A stretch of 64,000 nt of DNA from Ostrinia nubilalis (lineage: Eukaryota > Arthropoda > Insecta > Lepidoptera > Crambidae): contig NC_087112.1 in NCBI RefSeq assembly GCF_963855985.1, positions 622,501 through 686,500 on the forward strand. The letters are read 5' to 3'. Below, piece by piece: positions 13,401 to 24,559 of the stretch (the first letter of the stretch is position 1; each line of letters opens with the position of its first letter). The position numbers and the translations under genes were made by a program. The notes under the pieces were generated by a model, which saw only the letters and a program-made list of their open reading frames with translations, was not told where the DNA came from and ran no database searches.

Positions 13401-15478
13401 TCGTGGTCAATATCGTAGTGGTAAAGCCACTCCGACATCAGACCTTGGAGGGCGACATTGCTCAACCAAAATAAGAGTCTCAACAATCTCAGTAATTCCA
13501 AAATTACTATCTTATTCCCAATCTTCTAAATATACATATACATGTTATTATAACTCAAAGGTGACTGAATGACTGACTGACATAGTGATCTATCAATGCA
13601 CAGCCCAAACCACTGGACGGATCGGGCTGAAATTTGGCATGCAGGTAGACTTTATGACATAGGCATCCGCTAAGAAAAGATTTTTCGTAAAACGGGATCC
13701 ACGCGTACGAAGTCGAGGGCGGCCGCTAGTTTGTTAATATAATACTGGCAACGAGTGGCTTTTAAGGCAGATTTTATTTTCCAAATGGGTTTCTTCTGAA
13801 AATCAAACCCAAGTCTTTAAAGTCCAGCCTGTAATACTTGAGAAGGACAACAATGCAAGGTGTCAGAAGTATCCATGAATTCTTACCTGCAGTGAGCTGC
13901 AGTGAGCACCCAGATGGGAGCGATGAGCGATCCTCCACAGTACAACCCGTACATGACCTGGTACGGAATATTTGTGATGTCCACCTCAGTACCACCGACG
14001 ATGCGCCATTTGAACTGGAATGTAGGTACATACATAAATTCATTATCTATCATCGTCATCATTAGCATCATCAGGTTATTTAGTCCCCACTATAGGAATG
14101 CCAAGATAGGCCCCCTTACTTGATATTTATTGTCCGTGGTACAAAATATTTTCTTAAAGGCTTTAAACCTTTGTTTGTCACCTCTCATCCGCTTTGCAAT
14201 GGAGGGAAGTCGAACCTTAAGTTCGAACTCATCCTATGTTCTTCTGATTAATTTCGTTGCGGGTCCAATGACAGTTTAACTTTCCCCCGGGAAAAACTTG
14301 ACCTTCATTGGTTGGGTTTTTATGGCGGTCAAGCTGTAGATCCTGACTACACAGGGTGGTGGGAACGAGAGGTGGGAATAGTCCCGTATAGGAATGCAAC
14401 CCTCACCGATTGGCAACCCGGCTTCATCTGGCGTCATCAAAAAATTGATTTTATTTGATTTGAATTTTTAACTTTAATATTTGGTTTAGGAATAGATATT
14501 TAACATTTCCCAAAATTCATACGAATATACATCGCTGCACCATATTTACATACACTGATTGACTCCCAGTCAATTTATAGAGATAGTATTTACATTCTGA
14601 AGGTTATTTAGACAAATAAATAGGGAATAGGTCAGCAGGCTCAACCTAGAAGAACGTCGACTATTTCGTCGCTTGCCTCTCTAACTGAAGTATCTGACAT
14701 TTTTTTCGAAACTGAGTTATCTACACCATCTTAATTAATTTTGCAAGACGAATCGATCTGTCCAATCGCCTGAAAATTTTGCAAAATGTCAGTTACATCA
14801 GTTAGAGAGGCAAGCGACGATTTGATCGGTGACAAGACAATGGCACATCAACCTAAACACTGAGACGTCTTTCTATGTGACTTTGCTATTTCAATTATTG
14901 TGAGAACTAGCTTTCCGCCCGCGGCTTCGCCCGCGTGGAATTTTGTCTGTCACAGAAAAACTTTATCGCGCGCGTCCCTGTTTCAAAAACCGGGATAAAA
15001 ACTATCTTATGTCCTTTTCCGGGACTCAAACTTTCTCTATGCCAAATTTCATCAGAATCAGTTCAGTGGTTTAGGCGTGAAAGCAAGACAGACAGACAGA
15101 GTTACTTTCGCGTGTATAATAATTAGTATAGATTAGGGCAGAGATCAGTGCAAGTGAGCTTGAAGTTAATATGTTGAGTTAGGGTCTCTCTAATAAAATG
15201 CCTTGCCACTAAGCCAGCTAGTATAGCCTGACCAGGAACATAAAAACCCTCGCCATGTTGCGGAAAACTAATATAATATAATAATAAATAAACTTTATTT
15301 CTCTTTCACAGAGGTATAAAAACTTATATCTAGTTACAGTAAGTTATTATCATACAGCAAAATACCTTTGTGAGAGACTGGTATCTGTACTAGGGTGCCT
15401 AAGACACCCTGTCTAACCGATTACCAGGCCCTCGCCACTACAGACCTAACTACAACTAGATTGGGTACATACTTAATT

Positions 15479-15519
<41 letters not shown>

Positions 15520-15524
15520 GTGTG

Positions 15525-15556
<32 letters not shown>

Positions 15557-18500
15557 CGTGTGTGTATGTGTGTGTGTTTGTGTTTGTGAGTGTCTATATT
15601 TTAGTATTGTCCAGAATAAATATTATAATGTGTAGATATATTACGCGAGCGTTTTTAATAGATCCTCCGTCTCAGAGTAAGTGAGGTTTTGTAACCATGA
15701 TGTTACCTTGGACTTGCATTCGAATTTTGGGAGAGAGTATATTGAAAGTTCACGGTTAATCCTGTTATACAGGTGAGAGCCGAGAAAGCCAAAGAACCTA
15801 TGAGAAAAATGAGCCCTATATGGAGTACTTGGACATACTTTGTATTTTAAGCGTTTTTGTTGGTTTAAATGAGGATCGTATTCCAAGAGGGAGTGCTTCT
15901 TTAGAACAAGTTGCTGAATGAACAATTGGCGAACAGTTAGGACTTTGCATTTCTGGTATAGATCCACCGTCGGATAGAAGAATGAAAGCTTATGAGAGAC
16001 TTTAAGGACAGCTCTTTGTGCTCGTTCTAAACTAATAAGGTAGGACTTTGGGGCACCACCCCAAGATGATATGCAGTACGTTAAAATTGATTGGCACAGA
16101 GCGGCATATGTGACTTTAAAAACCTTATTATTAAAGATGTGGCGAAGATTCCTAAATATGTAAATTAATTTTCGGGTTCTAGAAGTCAAATGGCTGATAT
16201 GAGCTTGAAAATTAAGTTGATCATCGACTATTACGCCAAGGTAAGTAATTTTAGTTACCGTTTGAAGTTGGGGGCAAGGGCAGTTGTCAGAAGCAGCGTC
16301 TAGACAGCAGTGTGCCACCAATTTTTGATTAGGAGCTAAATGTTTATGTTTAAATGCGATGTATTTTGTTTTGGAAACATTTAGCGTGAGCAGGTTACTG
16401 GAGAGCCAACCAGTGACAACATTGAATCCTTCCTGTGCATGTTGATAAACCTCATCCCAAGTATCACCATGGAAAATGAGCGCTGTGTCATCAGCGAAAG
16501 TAATTATTTTACCATTTACCAAGTGAAGTTGGCAGAGGTCGTTTATATACGTAAGGAACAAGGTAGGACCCAAGATGCTTCCCTGTGGAACTCCATATGT
16601 TATAGGGTGATCATCACTACTTATGCCGTCAATAACAACACGCTGAGTACGCTCCTCGAGGTAGCTGGAGAAGAATTGAAGTTGAGTGTCTCTTACGCCA
16701 AGGTGTTCCAATTTTTTAAGCAGGATCGTAACCGAGACCGTATCGAACGCCTTTGCTAGGTCCAAAAAAATTGCCAATACTTTTTTCTTACTGTCCATTT
16801 TGTCAACAACGTAGTTTGTTAGCTCGTGCACAGCTTCGTTAGTTGATTTATTTTTACGAAAACCAAATTGAGAGCTAGACAGTAAGTTATTGGACTCTAA
16901 AAAGTCGACAAGTCTTTTATTTACTATTTTTTCGAGAATTTTTTTTTTCGAGAATTTTTTTTTTTAATGGTACTAATTTCTTTTAATGGCAACAGTAACT
17001 GAAAACTTCATTGACGTGTCACCTTGCATGTCAATATTAAACTGTCTATTGCTGTCAAAGTGTAAACAAACTGTATTTTAAATGTGTGCAATTGATTTTG
17101 TGAATTAAATTGCTAAAAACTTTTTATAGACGTGAAAGAAAAGTGGTTCACAATGTGTTAAAGTATTTGTCGAAGAAAAATACTAAGGGTTCGGACAATA
17201 TTTTCATTGAATAATGTTTCCGACAAAGGTTGTCAAATTGACTGACATGTGTATCGTGTAGTACAGTCCACTATGAAAATTAGCTGTGGTTTGTTTGTTT
17301 CAACTACCTATTTTAAAGTTTTTGTCACTTTGTAAGTGTTGAATTTTAAGAAATTGATTGGGAAAGAAGTACCTACAGAGTTTGAAGCGTTCATGAGCAG
17401 ACATTGCAGTTAAATATTCAAGTTGCGAATTTGATTATTGATGAATAATAAATAAATCCTACTAGTTCGATTGATGGTTTCATTTAATTTATTTAAACCA
17501 GGTTACCTATAATACAGGGTGACTGGAACTGAACCCGCCAAAGCTAATACGCGTATAGAGGAGGTCATTTGCTAATTATTGAACCTTACTTTCTATGACT
17601 AAAGTTTTATAGTTTAGGAGATATGTCAATTTTTATACTTTTTTCAGATTTTTCCGAAATTTGACCTAAAAACTGCTTCAATTTTTTTTCTCGCGTGATT
17701 TCAACAGTTTTTTTATTTGATATTAATATCGAATATGTCTTTATTCAAATAAAATAAATTTCGGATCCAAATAATGATTGAATAGCTAGTAACGAGCCGC
17801 CAAAGTTTAACAAAAGTACAAACCACTATAAAAAATTCTACTTCGAATTCGATTGAAACAAAAATTAATGATGATAATGGATTGCCAATGATCTTAAAAA
17901 TATCTCTAGCTTCTCTTCTTTCCAATGATATATCACACGTTGTAATTAGATATTGAAATTTGTCAAAAATTCAAAGTTTATGGAAGAAAATGGAGTAATA
18001 ATACAAAAATTATCCATACAAAGTTTACTTTGATTTTTTTAAAACTCTTTTCATCATAATTTGATTATTGTTTTTAAATTCATTTTTCAAAAAACACACA
18101 AAAATAGTTATGAAAAGGAGTATAGCAGAAAATATGAGATGTTTGAAGAAACTTTGTATGGATAATTTTTGTATTATTACTCCATTTTCTTCCATAAACT
18201 TTGAATTTTTAATCAATTTCAATATCTAATTACTACGTGTGATATATCATAGGAAAGAAGAGAAGGTAGAGATATTTTTAAGATCATTGGCAATCCATTA
18301 TCACCATTAGTTTTTTTTAAATCGAATTCGAACTTGAATTTTTTATCGTGGTTTGTACTTTTGTTGAACTTTGACGGCTCGTAACTAGTTATTGAATCAT
18401 TATCTAGATCTGAAATTTATTTTATTTGACTAAAGGTTTATTAGATATTAGTATCAAATAAAAAAATCGGCTAAAATCATGCGAGAAAAAAAATTTAAGC

Positions 18501-21500
18501 AGTTTTTAGGTCAAATTTCGGAAAAATCTGAAAAAAGTATAAAAATTGACATATCTCCTAAACTATAAAACTTTAGCCATAGAAAGTAGGGTTCAATAAT
18601 TAGCAAATGACCTCCTCTATACGCGTATTAGCTATGGCGGGTTCAGTTCCAGTCACCCTGTATAATCTTATTTCGTTAATTTATGAAAATATCAAATTAG
18701 CCCGTAATCCTTAATCCTGATACATAAAGTTAGCCTATTAATTTTAACACAGGTACGACTGTACTCAGTGTTGCACTATCAAACGCAATTGACGCGCCTC
18801 TATGCCAGGGTTTTTATGTTCCTGGTCAGGCTATAACAAGAAAACCTACTTAACCTACCTATTGTACACTGTAAAGTTAAAATAGCTTTCAAAATTCACT
18901 CACAATAACACATTTCAGTTCAGTCACCTCTCTCAATAAACTAAATGTTTTCACTAAAATTGAAAATAAACAACGTATTCATCGAAAAGAGTGTACCTAT
19001 TTGAAACAGATTTAAGCTTTTCAAGGAGTGAACTTGTTTGATACTTTTCAGTTTTTACTGTAAAGATTTTGAAGATCTTGTTATTGTCAGATCTTCAAAA
19101 ACAGTTATCCTTAAATGGCGCGTTTTTTCGAATTGGTTTTATTGCGGAGATTTCTTTTATATTTCTACAGATGTCCGATTTTTTTAGTAATCCTAATAGC
19201 TTAATGTTGTGTGCACACAGTTCTTAATAATTTTCAACAAAAAAATCTTAAAACATTTCATTCTCAGACGAATTTCAGGACCTATTAATATAAATATTGT
19301 GCCACATGAAATGTTGTAAATTCAAAATCATTTCATTAATCAATATTTTTTTTCACTCACTCAGTCACGCATTTCTCCAGTACATACATCCAATACTCAA
19401 TAGTTTATTGCTTCCATAATATTTACAAAAGGTGTGTGTGGTTTGTACATTTTCTCTTTTGGTGTAGAATTCAGGGTATTTAAATACAAATTTACATATT
19501 TCTAAGATGTAGATACACGGTAAAGTTAGAATTTTAAATGTTATAAAATGTGGTTTGCAAGTGTCCGTTTGTTCTATATTTACAAGTATTCTAATTAATT
19601 TCTTTTGTAGAGTAAAAATTGTAGGTGCGTCAGTGCTATTTCCCCATAATATAATTCCATAGGAGAGCCATGAATGGGCATAATAATATGCATAGTAGGT
19701 GGTTAATGCTGTGGATAAGTCTGTGGTCTTTTTAATTTCACAGAGGGCTTGAGAAACTGGATATTTTTGCTCTTACTTTTTTTATATGGAATTTCCACTA
19801 TCAAGCATCTTTAGTCGCGCTATAAATTTACTAGAATTCTATTTAGTCACGGCTTTGACGGGATCGCCCGCGTCTCGGAGCGTATGTACTATGTACAGAC
19901 GACAGCACGTCCAGCTACACATAGGCACCTTATCTACTTGTAATAGATCCTACTTTCCAATAAAGAAGTCAGGTATTGACTGTACGACGCGATTGCGAAC
20001 GGATGCAAGTTATTTGCATGTTACTTGTTGCATGGCTTGCAATTTGTTGCATACGATTCAGTGATAAAGCGCTTTGCACACGACGCGAAGATACGACACG
20101 ATGAAATGCATGAACATACGGTTTGAACTGTTGTAGCGATTGAATAGAATACCTTTCCGTCTTTACAGACGTGGCACGACATTGATATTTCCCTGTTAAG
20201 TGTACGTTTTTGCGACAGCCACTTAGTCATAGATGTTATAAATTACAAATCATAAAAAAAAAATACAAAAACTATTTTAGTAACCACAAAAAAAATTATG
20301 AATTTGAAAAGATTTAAGAAGCGGATTTCAGATTTTCATGATAAGACACCGCATCGCATAAGCTATAAACATTTCTACTTCCTATTTGAGATCCAAAATC
20401 TTTAGGATCGTTTTAATAAATCAATGCAATTGGGCACCATTCCCGACTGCGGCACTGGGGGTAAAATATTTTTTATTTTGTTAATAGTATTTATTTACTA
20501 CTAGCTTTCCGCCCGCGGCTTCGCCCGCGTGGAATTTTGTCTGTCACAGAAAAGTTTATCGTCCCTGTTTCAAAAACCGGGATAAAAACTATCCTATGTC
20601 CTTTCCCGGGACTCAAGTTATCTCTATGCCAAATTTCATCAAAATCAGTTCAGTGGTTTAGGCGTGAAAGCAAGACAGACAGACAGAGTTACTTTCGCAT
20701 TTAAAATATTAGCATTTTCAAGTTTAGTTTATTCATATATTCATAGTTCATAATGCAATGTGAAAATCATTCAGATGCGTGTCGTTTCGTCATGCGTTAT
20801 AGCGTGAAAGAGTCCTAAACTATATTACTAAATTACGAAAAGATTGGCTGAATTCAAACAGAGCTTGTCGAAAGGTAAACCGGCAAATAAACAAAAATAA
20901 ATAAAAACCAATGCTAGACGGCAGACTATGTAATATTAAATATATTCGTACTTACTTGAATACTTTAAATACGCGCCGTCTAGCCCAAAACCAAGCAAAC
21001 AATTGGGTACCAGTAACGGAAAAACACTTCTTTTAAAATAAGTACTTACCTACTTACGTTCCTGCATATTTTATACACTTCTTAGAAAACAACTAGACTA
21101 AACAAATACATCTTCAAAGAGTAGGTACCTACTCGAGAATTCTTTGCCAACCTTAGTATTCTTGAATACTTAACCCCAAAGTCTTTAAAGTACGCATGAA
21201 TAGGCATATTTTATGGTGATACGCTTCACAAAGATCACATCACATTATTTTGTGTAAGAGCAAAGATTTACGAGTATAAGCCTTAAAAAATACAGATAAA
21301 TTCGTATGCAGGGTTGATACGGTAAGTGATCCAGTTTAGTAACCTATATTTATTGATATCGAATGATAGAGCTCGTGAAGTACCAGTAATCAGTTTTTCG
21401 ATATGTTGTATCGAGTGAGGTCACTAATCGTTTCCATACATGGTTGAATTGTGCAGTGATCACTGGCATAGTCTAGTACTTGAAGCACCAGGCTGTAATT

Positions 21501-24435
21501 CGTCACTTTGACTTACAACTCACCGGCACAGCTTTCGTGTCCAAGTCAGCCACCTCGTGGTGGTACTGGTAGTTCCTGGGAGGCACCCGGCGCGTCACGA
21601 ATATCTGGTGGTAGCTGGACACGCATTCTGGGGACAGCGAGCCGGTGTACAACTTTGTTTCTAGAATGAGGATAAAAACACATTTAATATAATACTAGCG
21701 GCCGCTCGCGACTTCGTACGCGTAGATTCCGTCAACCTCTTAGGGGTTAAGTTTCGTAAAATCCATTCTTACGTTCTAAAAGGAACCTCCATGCAAAATT
21801 TGAGACTCCTAGTACTTGTAGATTCTGAGATTCCGCGATGAGTGACTCAGTAAGACAATCAGTGACCTTTCGCTTTTATAAATATAGATTTGGATCGTAA
21901 TCTTGCAATGGAGGCTTAATGACCAGATGATAATGATGACGAAGAACTACAGCTAGCCTCTCGCACTTTTCAGCCAAAAGACGTCCACGGCTGGACAAAG
22001 GCATCCTCAAGAAATTCCACGATAACGGGTCCAGCGCTGCACGCATGCACCTTTCGCGACCCTCACCAGATCCATCGGTCCATCAAGTGGCCAGCCTAGC
22101 TAGCCGCCCACACTCGTGTATTTCAGCTTGTCATTAAGACTTTGTCACGCGTTCATTGAGCAAAAGATGCGTTTCTAAAATTCAACTGTTTTAAAACACT
22201 TCATTTCTTGCATCAGATCGTAAATGTCAATTTCATACGAAACAACACAAATCAGACGTATAATATTGTCAGAAATTGTTACTAAGTTCTTTATTTTATT
22301 CCTATCTTCATACTCCAAACTAAACTTACAAAAATACAACTACATACTTTAGCTTCAACCAGATATCAGTGCTTTAAAAAACCTTCCTGCAGAATATTAT
22401 AACACAAAGCCTTTAAACCTTTAAAGCTTTACTTTGAGTTGATAAAGTCAGTCTAGAAGTCAGTGAAGTTAGTGTTATCTATTCTCTGTTCTAACAATCA
22501 GTAAGACCTTTATACAAACCTATGGGCCATACAATCTTACAGTTGTAGAGAGAGACCGGAGCGTCTGGATAAAGTGACATTCGTAACAGATCAAAGATTA
22601 TAATGTTATAGAATATAATACTTTTGACATAAAGGTATAAAAGCAAGCAAGACATACCTACATCTAGACCGCCAGGGGTTAGACTATTAACTGATTTCCC
22701 CCCTAAAAATTACTACCTCTTTTTAGAACATAAACACTATTATTTGTAGCCTAGAAGTGATCAATGTGATCAAATTCGCATAGAGTCAAATTAAAATTAT
22801 CATTCAAATCCATTTTGTATGACGTATCCCCGTTCAGTAAGTATTATGTTATGTTTCAGCGTTCTTAAATACCTCCCAAAGATAGCTTTCTCTACCTTCT
22901 TCGGTATCACATTTTCAGCTAATGCTTGAAAAGTGGCGGAAGAAATTACTTCTAGAATTTATTGAATGTAACAATATTCTATAATACAACTAAATATTGA
23001 CAAATAACTACTTAACTAAACTATAGCTAAATAAAAAAGGGTAAAACTTAAAATATGTACTAAGGTACAAGCTTTATAAATAAAAATCATTTTAAGTCGC
23101 TCCCTTGGGGGAAGGTGCCCAAAAGGCTGTCCACATTGCCACGCTGGATGGCAAAGCTGATGCGTTGGCCAAGGTAAAGGCCAGCCTTTGTATCGTTTTA
23201 AAAGTTTGTGTTTCTAGAATGAATTCAATTTGCGTGTTTTAGAATAGAAACAGCGCTAAGTACTGATAATCGAACCGTGGACACATGTTACGAATTCATT
23301 AAGGAAACCACATAATCGATTCACCTCGCAAGTAAGCATTTAACTAGTTGTTTTTATAGAATGACTTTTATAACTTTAATTAATTTAAACTTAGATTATA
23401 AAATTAAATGCGTTTCTTTTATTAGATTGCGACGTTTCAATTCAGTACCAGAGCGAGACAAATTGAATCTTACCTAAAAAATGTTTAAAAGGGAAAGTTT
23501 GGGATTTCTTATGGTTTTATATGAAACATTTATTGAAAACGGGACGCGCCATTTCTGAAAAAAAAAGTCCGAAACTACGAACAAAAACATGGGCAGAAAC
23601 AGTTAAATACTTAAATGCCCAGGATCCTTGCCAGTAATAACCTAACGTAATAATTAATGTGTTTGTGAAATAAATAAACTTTAAACTTTACATAATACTG
23701 AACAAAAACGGCATTATAAAAGTATTATGTACCTAAACTATATTTAGTTATTTACTTATAACTTTTGGTTGAATGCACTAGTTAGTCAAGTTTAGTATAA
23801 ATCCCACTTATCTAATCGACGAGTACCTACTTAACCTAACTATTAGCAAATGCTAAATCATCTCAACTGCCGTAGATAGAGGTTGAGACCAGTCTGCTAA
23901 GGTGACTAAAACTACCTTATTTATACGTTACACAAACCTAACTTTGGTAGTTTTCACACTATTGTGGTAGGAATGTCATCTCTATTAACAGGCCCCATAT
24001 TTATTTTTTAAAGAATAGGCAAAGCTCTCATGGTAAGCTAAATAGTCGTACATGCTTGTGTGACGAGTGGGTTCGCCACAACCATTTGATATGGAACCCG
24101 CGTTCCTTAGATCTCAAATCAGTCCAGCAAAATAATGCGAACAGCTGGGGACTGGAATTTCCTGCTTGCTGCTGTCTTTCCTGAACACTATTAATCCGGA
24201 CATTTTCAAGGTGAGAGCGAATGGGCACTTACAGGGCATATTTGTACCTACCATTCTAGACTGCATCTCATTAATATTTAAATAAGCTGCAGGTGCGATT
24301 GCGGTCAAATACCTGTCTAGTTCTGCATAAAAAATGTTTAAAATTAATTAAAAACCCACCAGAAGGAGCCGCAAGGTCCTGTGCGCTCGCGCAGCCCACA
24401 CTGACAACCACACACGCACACAACACCGACAGCAT
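10424..24435 (-). CDS. Secreted trypsin-like serine protease, six coding exons, complete
   Basis: S1-family endopeptidase zymogen of 300 residues, predicted secreted. Coding exons in transcript order: 24360-24435, 21524-21660, 13887-14014, 12767-13025, 11125-11274 and 10424-10576. All introns are GT-AG, the phases agree and the lengths sum to 903 bases. The start ATG opens a hydrophobic signal peptide ending near CASA|Q (residue 18). A pro-region follows, to the activation site R75|IVGG. The triad is H112 (LTAAHC), D156 (DFDYQL) and S253 (GDSGGP). D247, six residues before the Ser, predicts cleavage after Arg or Lys. Six cysteines form the usual pairs (97-113, 221-238, 249-273). C38 in the pro-region and C136 are extra and might bond the pro-peptide to the enzyme (inference). 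The pro-region is long for a digestive trypsin and has no clip domain that I can see, so the substrate is unknown. A truncated copy of exon 5 sits downstream of it (10942-11048). Introns 1-3 are transposon-rich. Confidence 0.95.
10594..10662 (-). repeat. LINE 3' tail fragment
   Basis: A (TCA)n run then the core GACGTCCACTGCTGCACATA. It lies in the last intron of the protease gene, about 18 bp from the exon 6 acceptor. Confidence 0.8.
10942..11048 (-). pseudogene. Truncated duplicate of protease exon 5 (3' part plus donor)
   Basis: Matches the 3' two thirds of exon 5 (11125-11274) with ten differences over 107 bp by my reading, including the splice donor CAG|GTTAGC. It encodes [15 protein letters not shown] through DSCQ, with S-A, T for V-S, R substitutions. 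The 5' third ([15 protein letters not shown]) and its acceptor are absent, so it cannot replace exon 5. Joining it to exon 6 would be in phase. It shows the same polarity as the DSTYK exon copies in this window. Confidence 0.85.
11298..11430 (+). repeat. Relic of the TIR element seen at 45663
   Basis: Begins CTAAAGGTCTAGCGTTTA like the left end of the 45663-46092 element and shares its TGACGTGACAG and CCGTCACAAAATCAC segments. The other end is missing. It lies in the protease intron between exons 4 and 5. Confidence 0.65.
11580..11785 (+). repeat. Short dispersed repeat (GCGAACTTTGTTCCGCC type)
   Basis: Starts ACTAGCTGACCCGGCGAAC, continues through CCTATGTCCTTCTCC and ends in a TATATA run. 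It is a diverged relative of the repeats at 14908 and 20500. Confidence 0.7.
12419..12735 (-). mobile_element. LINE 3' end: C-terminus of an endonuclease-reverse transcriptase ORF
   Basis: The minus strand encodes 95 residues (stop at 12443) with [29 protein letters not shown] and [14 protein letters not shown]. These are the usual end of the RTE-like endonuclease-RT proteins abundant in Lepidoptera. The stop is followed by a (TTCG)n tail at 12419-12442. The copy is strongly 5'-truncated and sits about 32 bp inside the intron from the protease exon 4 donor. Confidence 0.85.
13064..13135 (-). repeat. LINE 3'-end relic (RCDCGQI type)
   Basis: Antisense to the C-terminal segment intact at 41770-41830 (ATCAGGTGCGATTGCGGTCA). 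It lies in protease intron 3. Confidence 0.7.
13190..13322 (+). repeat. LINE C-terminal fragment with (ATG)n tail
   Basis: The plus strand reads [18 protein letters not shown] then [18 protein letters not shown] and a stop, followed by a GATGATGAT tail. It is a second LINE relic in protease intron 3. Confidence 0.8.
13495..13727 (-). repeat. Dispersed repeat, inverted (GGCGGCCGCTAG end)
   Basis: Related in inverted orientation to 21700-21890: shared GCGGCCGC, TACGCGT and TTTTACG segments, and a short GACTGACTGA run. Confidence 0.6.
14080..14400. repeat. About 320-bp dispersed repeat
   Basis: Shares long blocks with 55280-55560 in opposite orientation and shorter blocks with 57885-58012 and 63205-63260 (for example TTCTTCTGATTAATTTCGTT). 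The family is unknown; it may be a non-autonomous element. Confidence 0.7.
14908..15133 (+). repeat. Short dispersed repeat (CCCGCGGCTTCGCCCGCG type)
   Basis: Very similar to 20500-20705: the CTAGCTTTCCGCCCGC head, a CCGGGATAAAAACTATC block and a GACAGACAGACAGAG run near the end. It has no coding capacity. Confidence 0.85.
15269..16965 (-). mobile_element. 5'-truncated LINE (jockey/CR1-like) reverse transcriptase
   Basis: The minus-strand frame (stop at 15641; open to about 16940) encodes most of a non-LTR reverse transcriptase. Motifs in order: [42 protein letters not shown], the catalytic FADDTAL, and a thumb region ([20 protein letters not shown]). The endonuclease and the N-terminal RT part are missing. 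The 5' junction at about 16930-16965 has a duplicated TTCTCGAAAAAA block. The 3' UTR carries a (TG)n microsatellite and ends in an A/T-rich tail. The 396-codon frame is undamaged, so the insertion is young. The clade is uncertain. Confidence 0.9.
15479..15590. repeat. (TG)n microsatellite
   Basis: About 110 bp of TG with scattered C, A and TT interruptions, inside the LINE 3' UTR. It creates spurious Cys/Val reading frames. Confidence 0.95.
17513..18662. mobile_element. Long foldback element, about 1.15 kb
   Basis: The outer ends read TACAGGGTGACTGGAACTG and its complement. The arms are inverted copies for about 510 bp each (17513-18025 and 18148-18662) around a loop of about 120 bp. Arm identity is high but imperfect. 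There is no coding capacity. Its insertion point in the Tc1-like element is defined by comparison with copy 2 near 58795. Confidence 0.9.
19430..19775 (-). mobile_element. Decayed non-LTR reverse transcriptase fragment
   Basis: The minus strand reads [30 protein letters not shown] and [15 protein letters not shown]. This is the thumb/C-terminal signature of jockey/CR1-like LINE polymerases. There is no start and the copy is truncated at both ends. It lies in protease intron 2. Confidence 0.8.
19850..20499. other. Intronic sequence, unassigned
   Basis: A less AT-rich stretch (about 19850-20220) with short reading frames on both strands but no motif or splice support. It may be an old repeat. 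Confidence 0.35.
20500..20705 (+). repeat. Short dispersed repeat (CCCGCGGCTTCGCCCGCG type)
   Basis: Near-identical over most of its length to 14908-15133, with the same orientation and the same GACAGACAGACAGAG end. Confidence 0.85.
21345..21460. repeat. Half-copy related to the 57353 foldback
   Basis: Shares GATAGAGCTCGT and GAGTGAGGTCACTAATCGTTTCC-like blocks with the right arm of 57353-57876 but lacks the second arm. It lies just outside protease exon 2, in intron 2. Confidence 0.6.
21700..21890 (+). repeat. Dispersed repeat (CTAGCGGCCGCTCGCGAC head)
   Basis: Head-to-tail copy of the family whose tails also occur at 340-460 and 30310-30445, ending near CGCTTTTATAAATATAGA. It lies upstream of protease exon 2, in intron 1. 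Confidence 0.7.
21968..22120 (-). repeat. Degenerate LINE 3' end
   Basis: AAAAGACGTCCACGGCTGGAC followed by decayed antisense LINE C-terminal coding sequence resembling 12470-12600. It lies in protease intron 1. Confidence 0.7.
22121..23096. other. Protease intron 1, nothing seen
   Basis: AT-rich; no exon, RNA or repeat recognised. Confidence 0.4.
23097..23192 (-). pseudogene. Unrecognised coding relic, about 32 residues
   Basis: The minus strand reads [17 protein letters not shown] then [15 protein letters not shown] and a stop. The segment is less AT-rich than its surroundings and looks protein-like, resembling a protein C-terminus. No splice context links it to the protease. It could be a transposon ORF end or a retrocopied exon; I cannot name the family. 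Confidence 0.45.
24110..24335 (+). repeat. LINE C-terminal relic (LPAAVFPEHFNPG type)
   Basis: The plus strand carries decayed versions of the block at 41604-41830: CTGCTGTCTTTCCTGAACAC, AGACTGCATCTCA and GGTGCGATTGCGGTCAAAT. It lies about 20 bp from protease exon 1. Confidence 0.75.
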
Positions 24436-24559
24436 TTTGCTGGACTGCTGAACCGCAGTCGCCGCTAGTTGCCGTGGCCAATGCGATCTTCGCGGCTGTC
24501 AGCCATGATTAACTTCGATAAGTCCGAGGTTGGGGAGCAGGAATGGAGTGACCGTGAGG

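Larger units (their letters stand above)
15224..18833. mobile_element. Tc1/mariner-type non-autonomous element, copy 1 (interrupted twice)
   Basis: The ends are inverted repeats (TAGCCTGACCAGGAACATA and its complement) flanked by TA on both sides, which is the Tc1/mariner target duplication. Copy 2 at 58227-58969 is uninterrupted (743 bp) and shows where copy 1 was invaded: a LINE at about 15269-16965 and a foldback at about 17513-18662. No transposase frame is present in the native sequence. It lies in the protease intron between exons 2 and 3. Confidence 0.9.

Noticed and set aside
15395..15684. Two Cys/Val-rich reading frames
   Set aside because: Translation of a (TG)n microsatellite.
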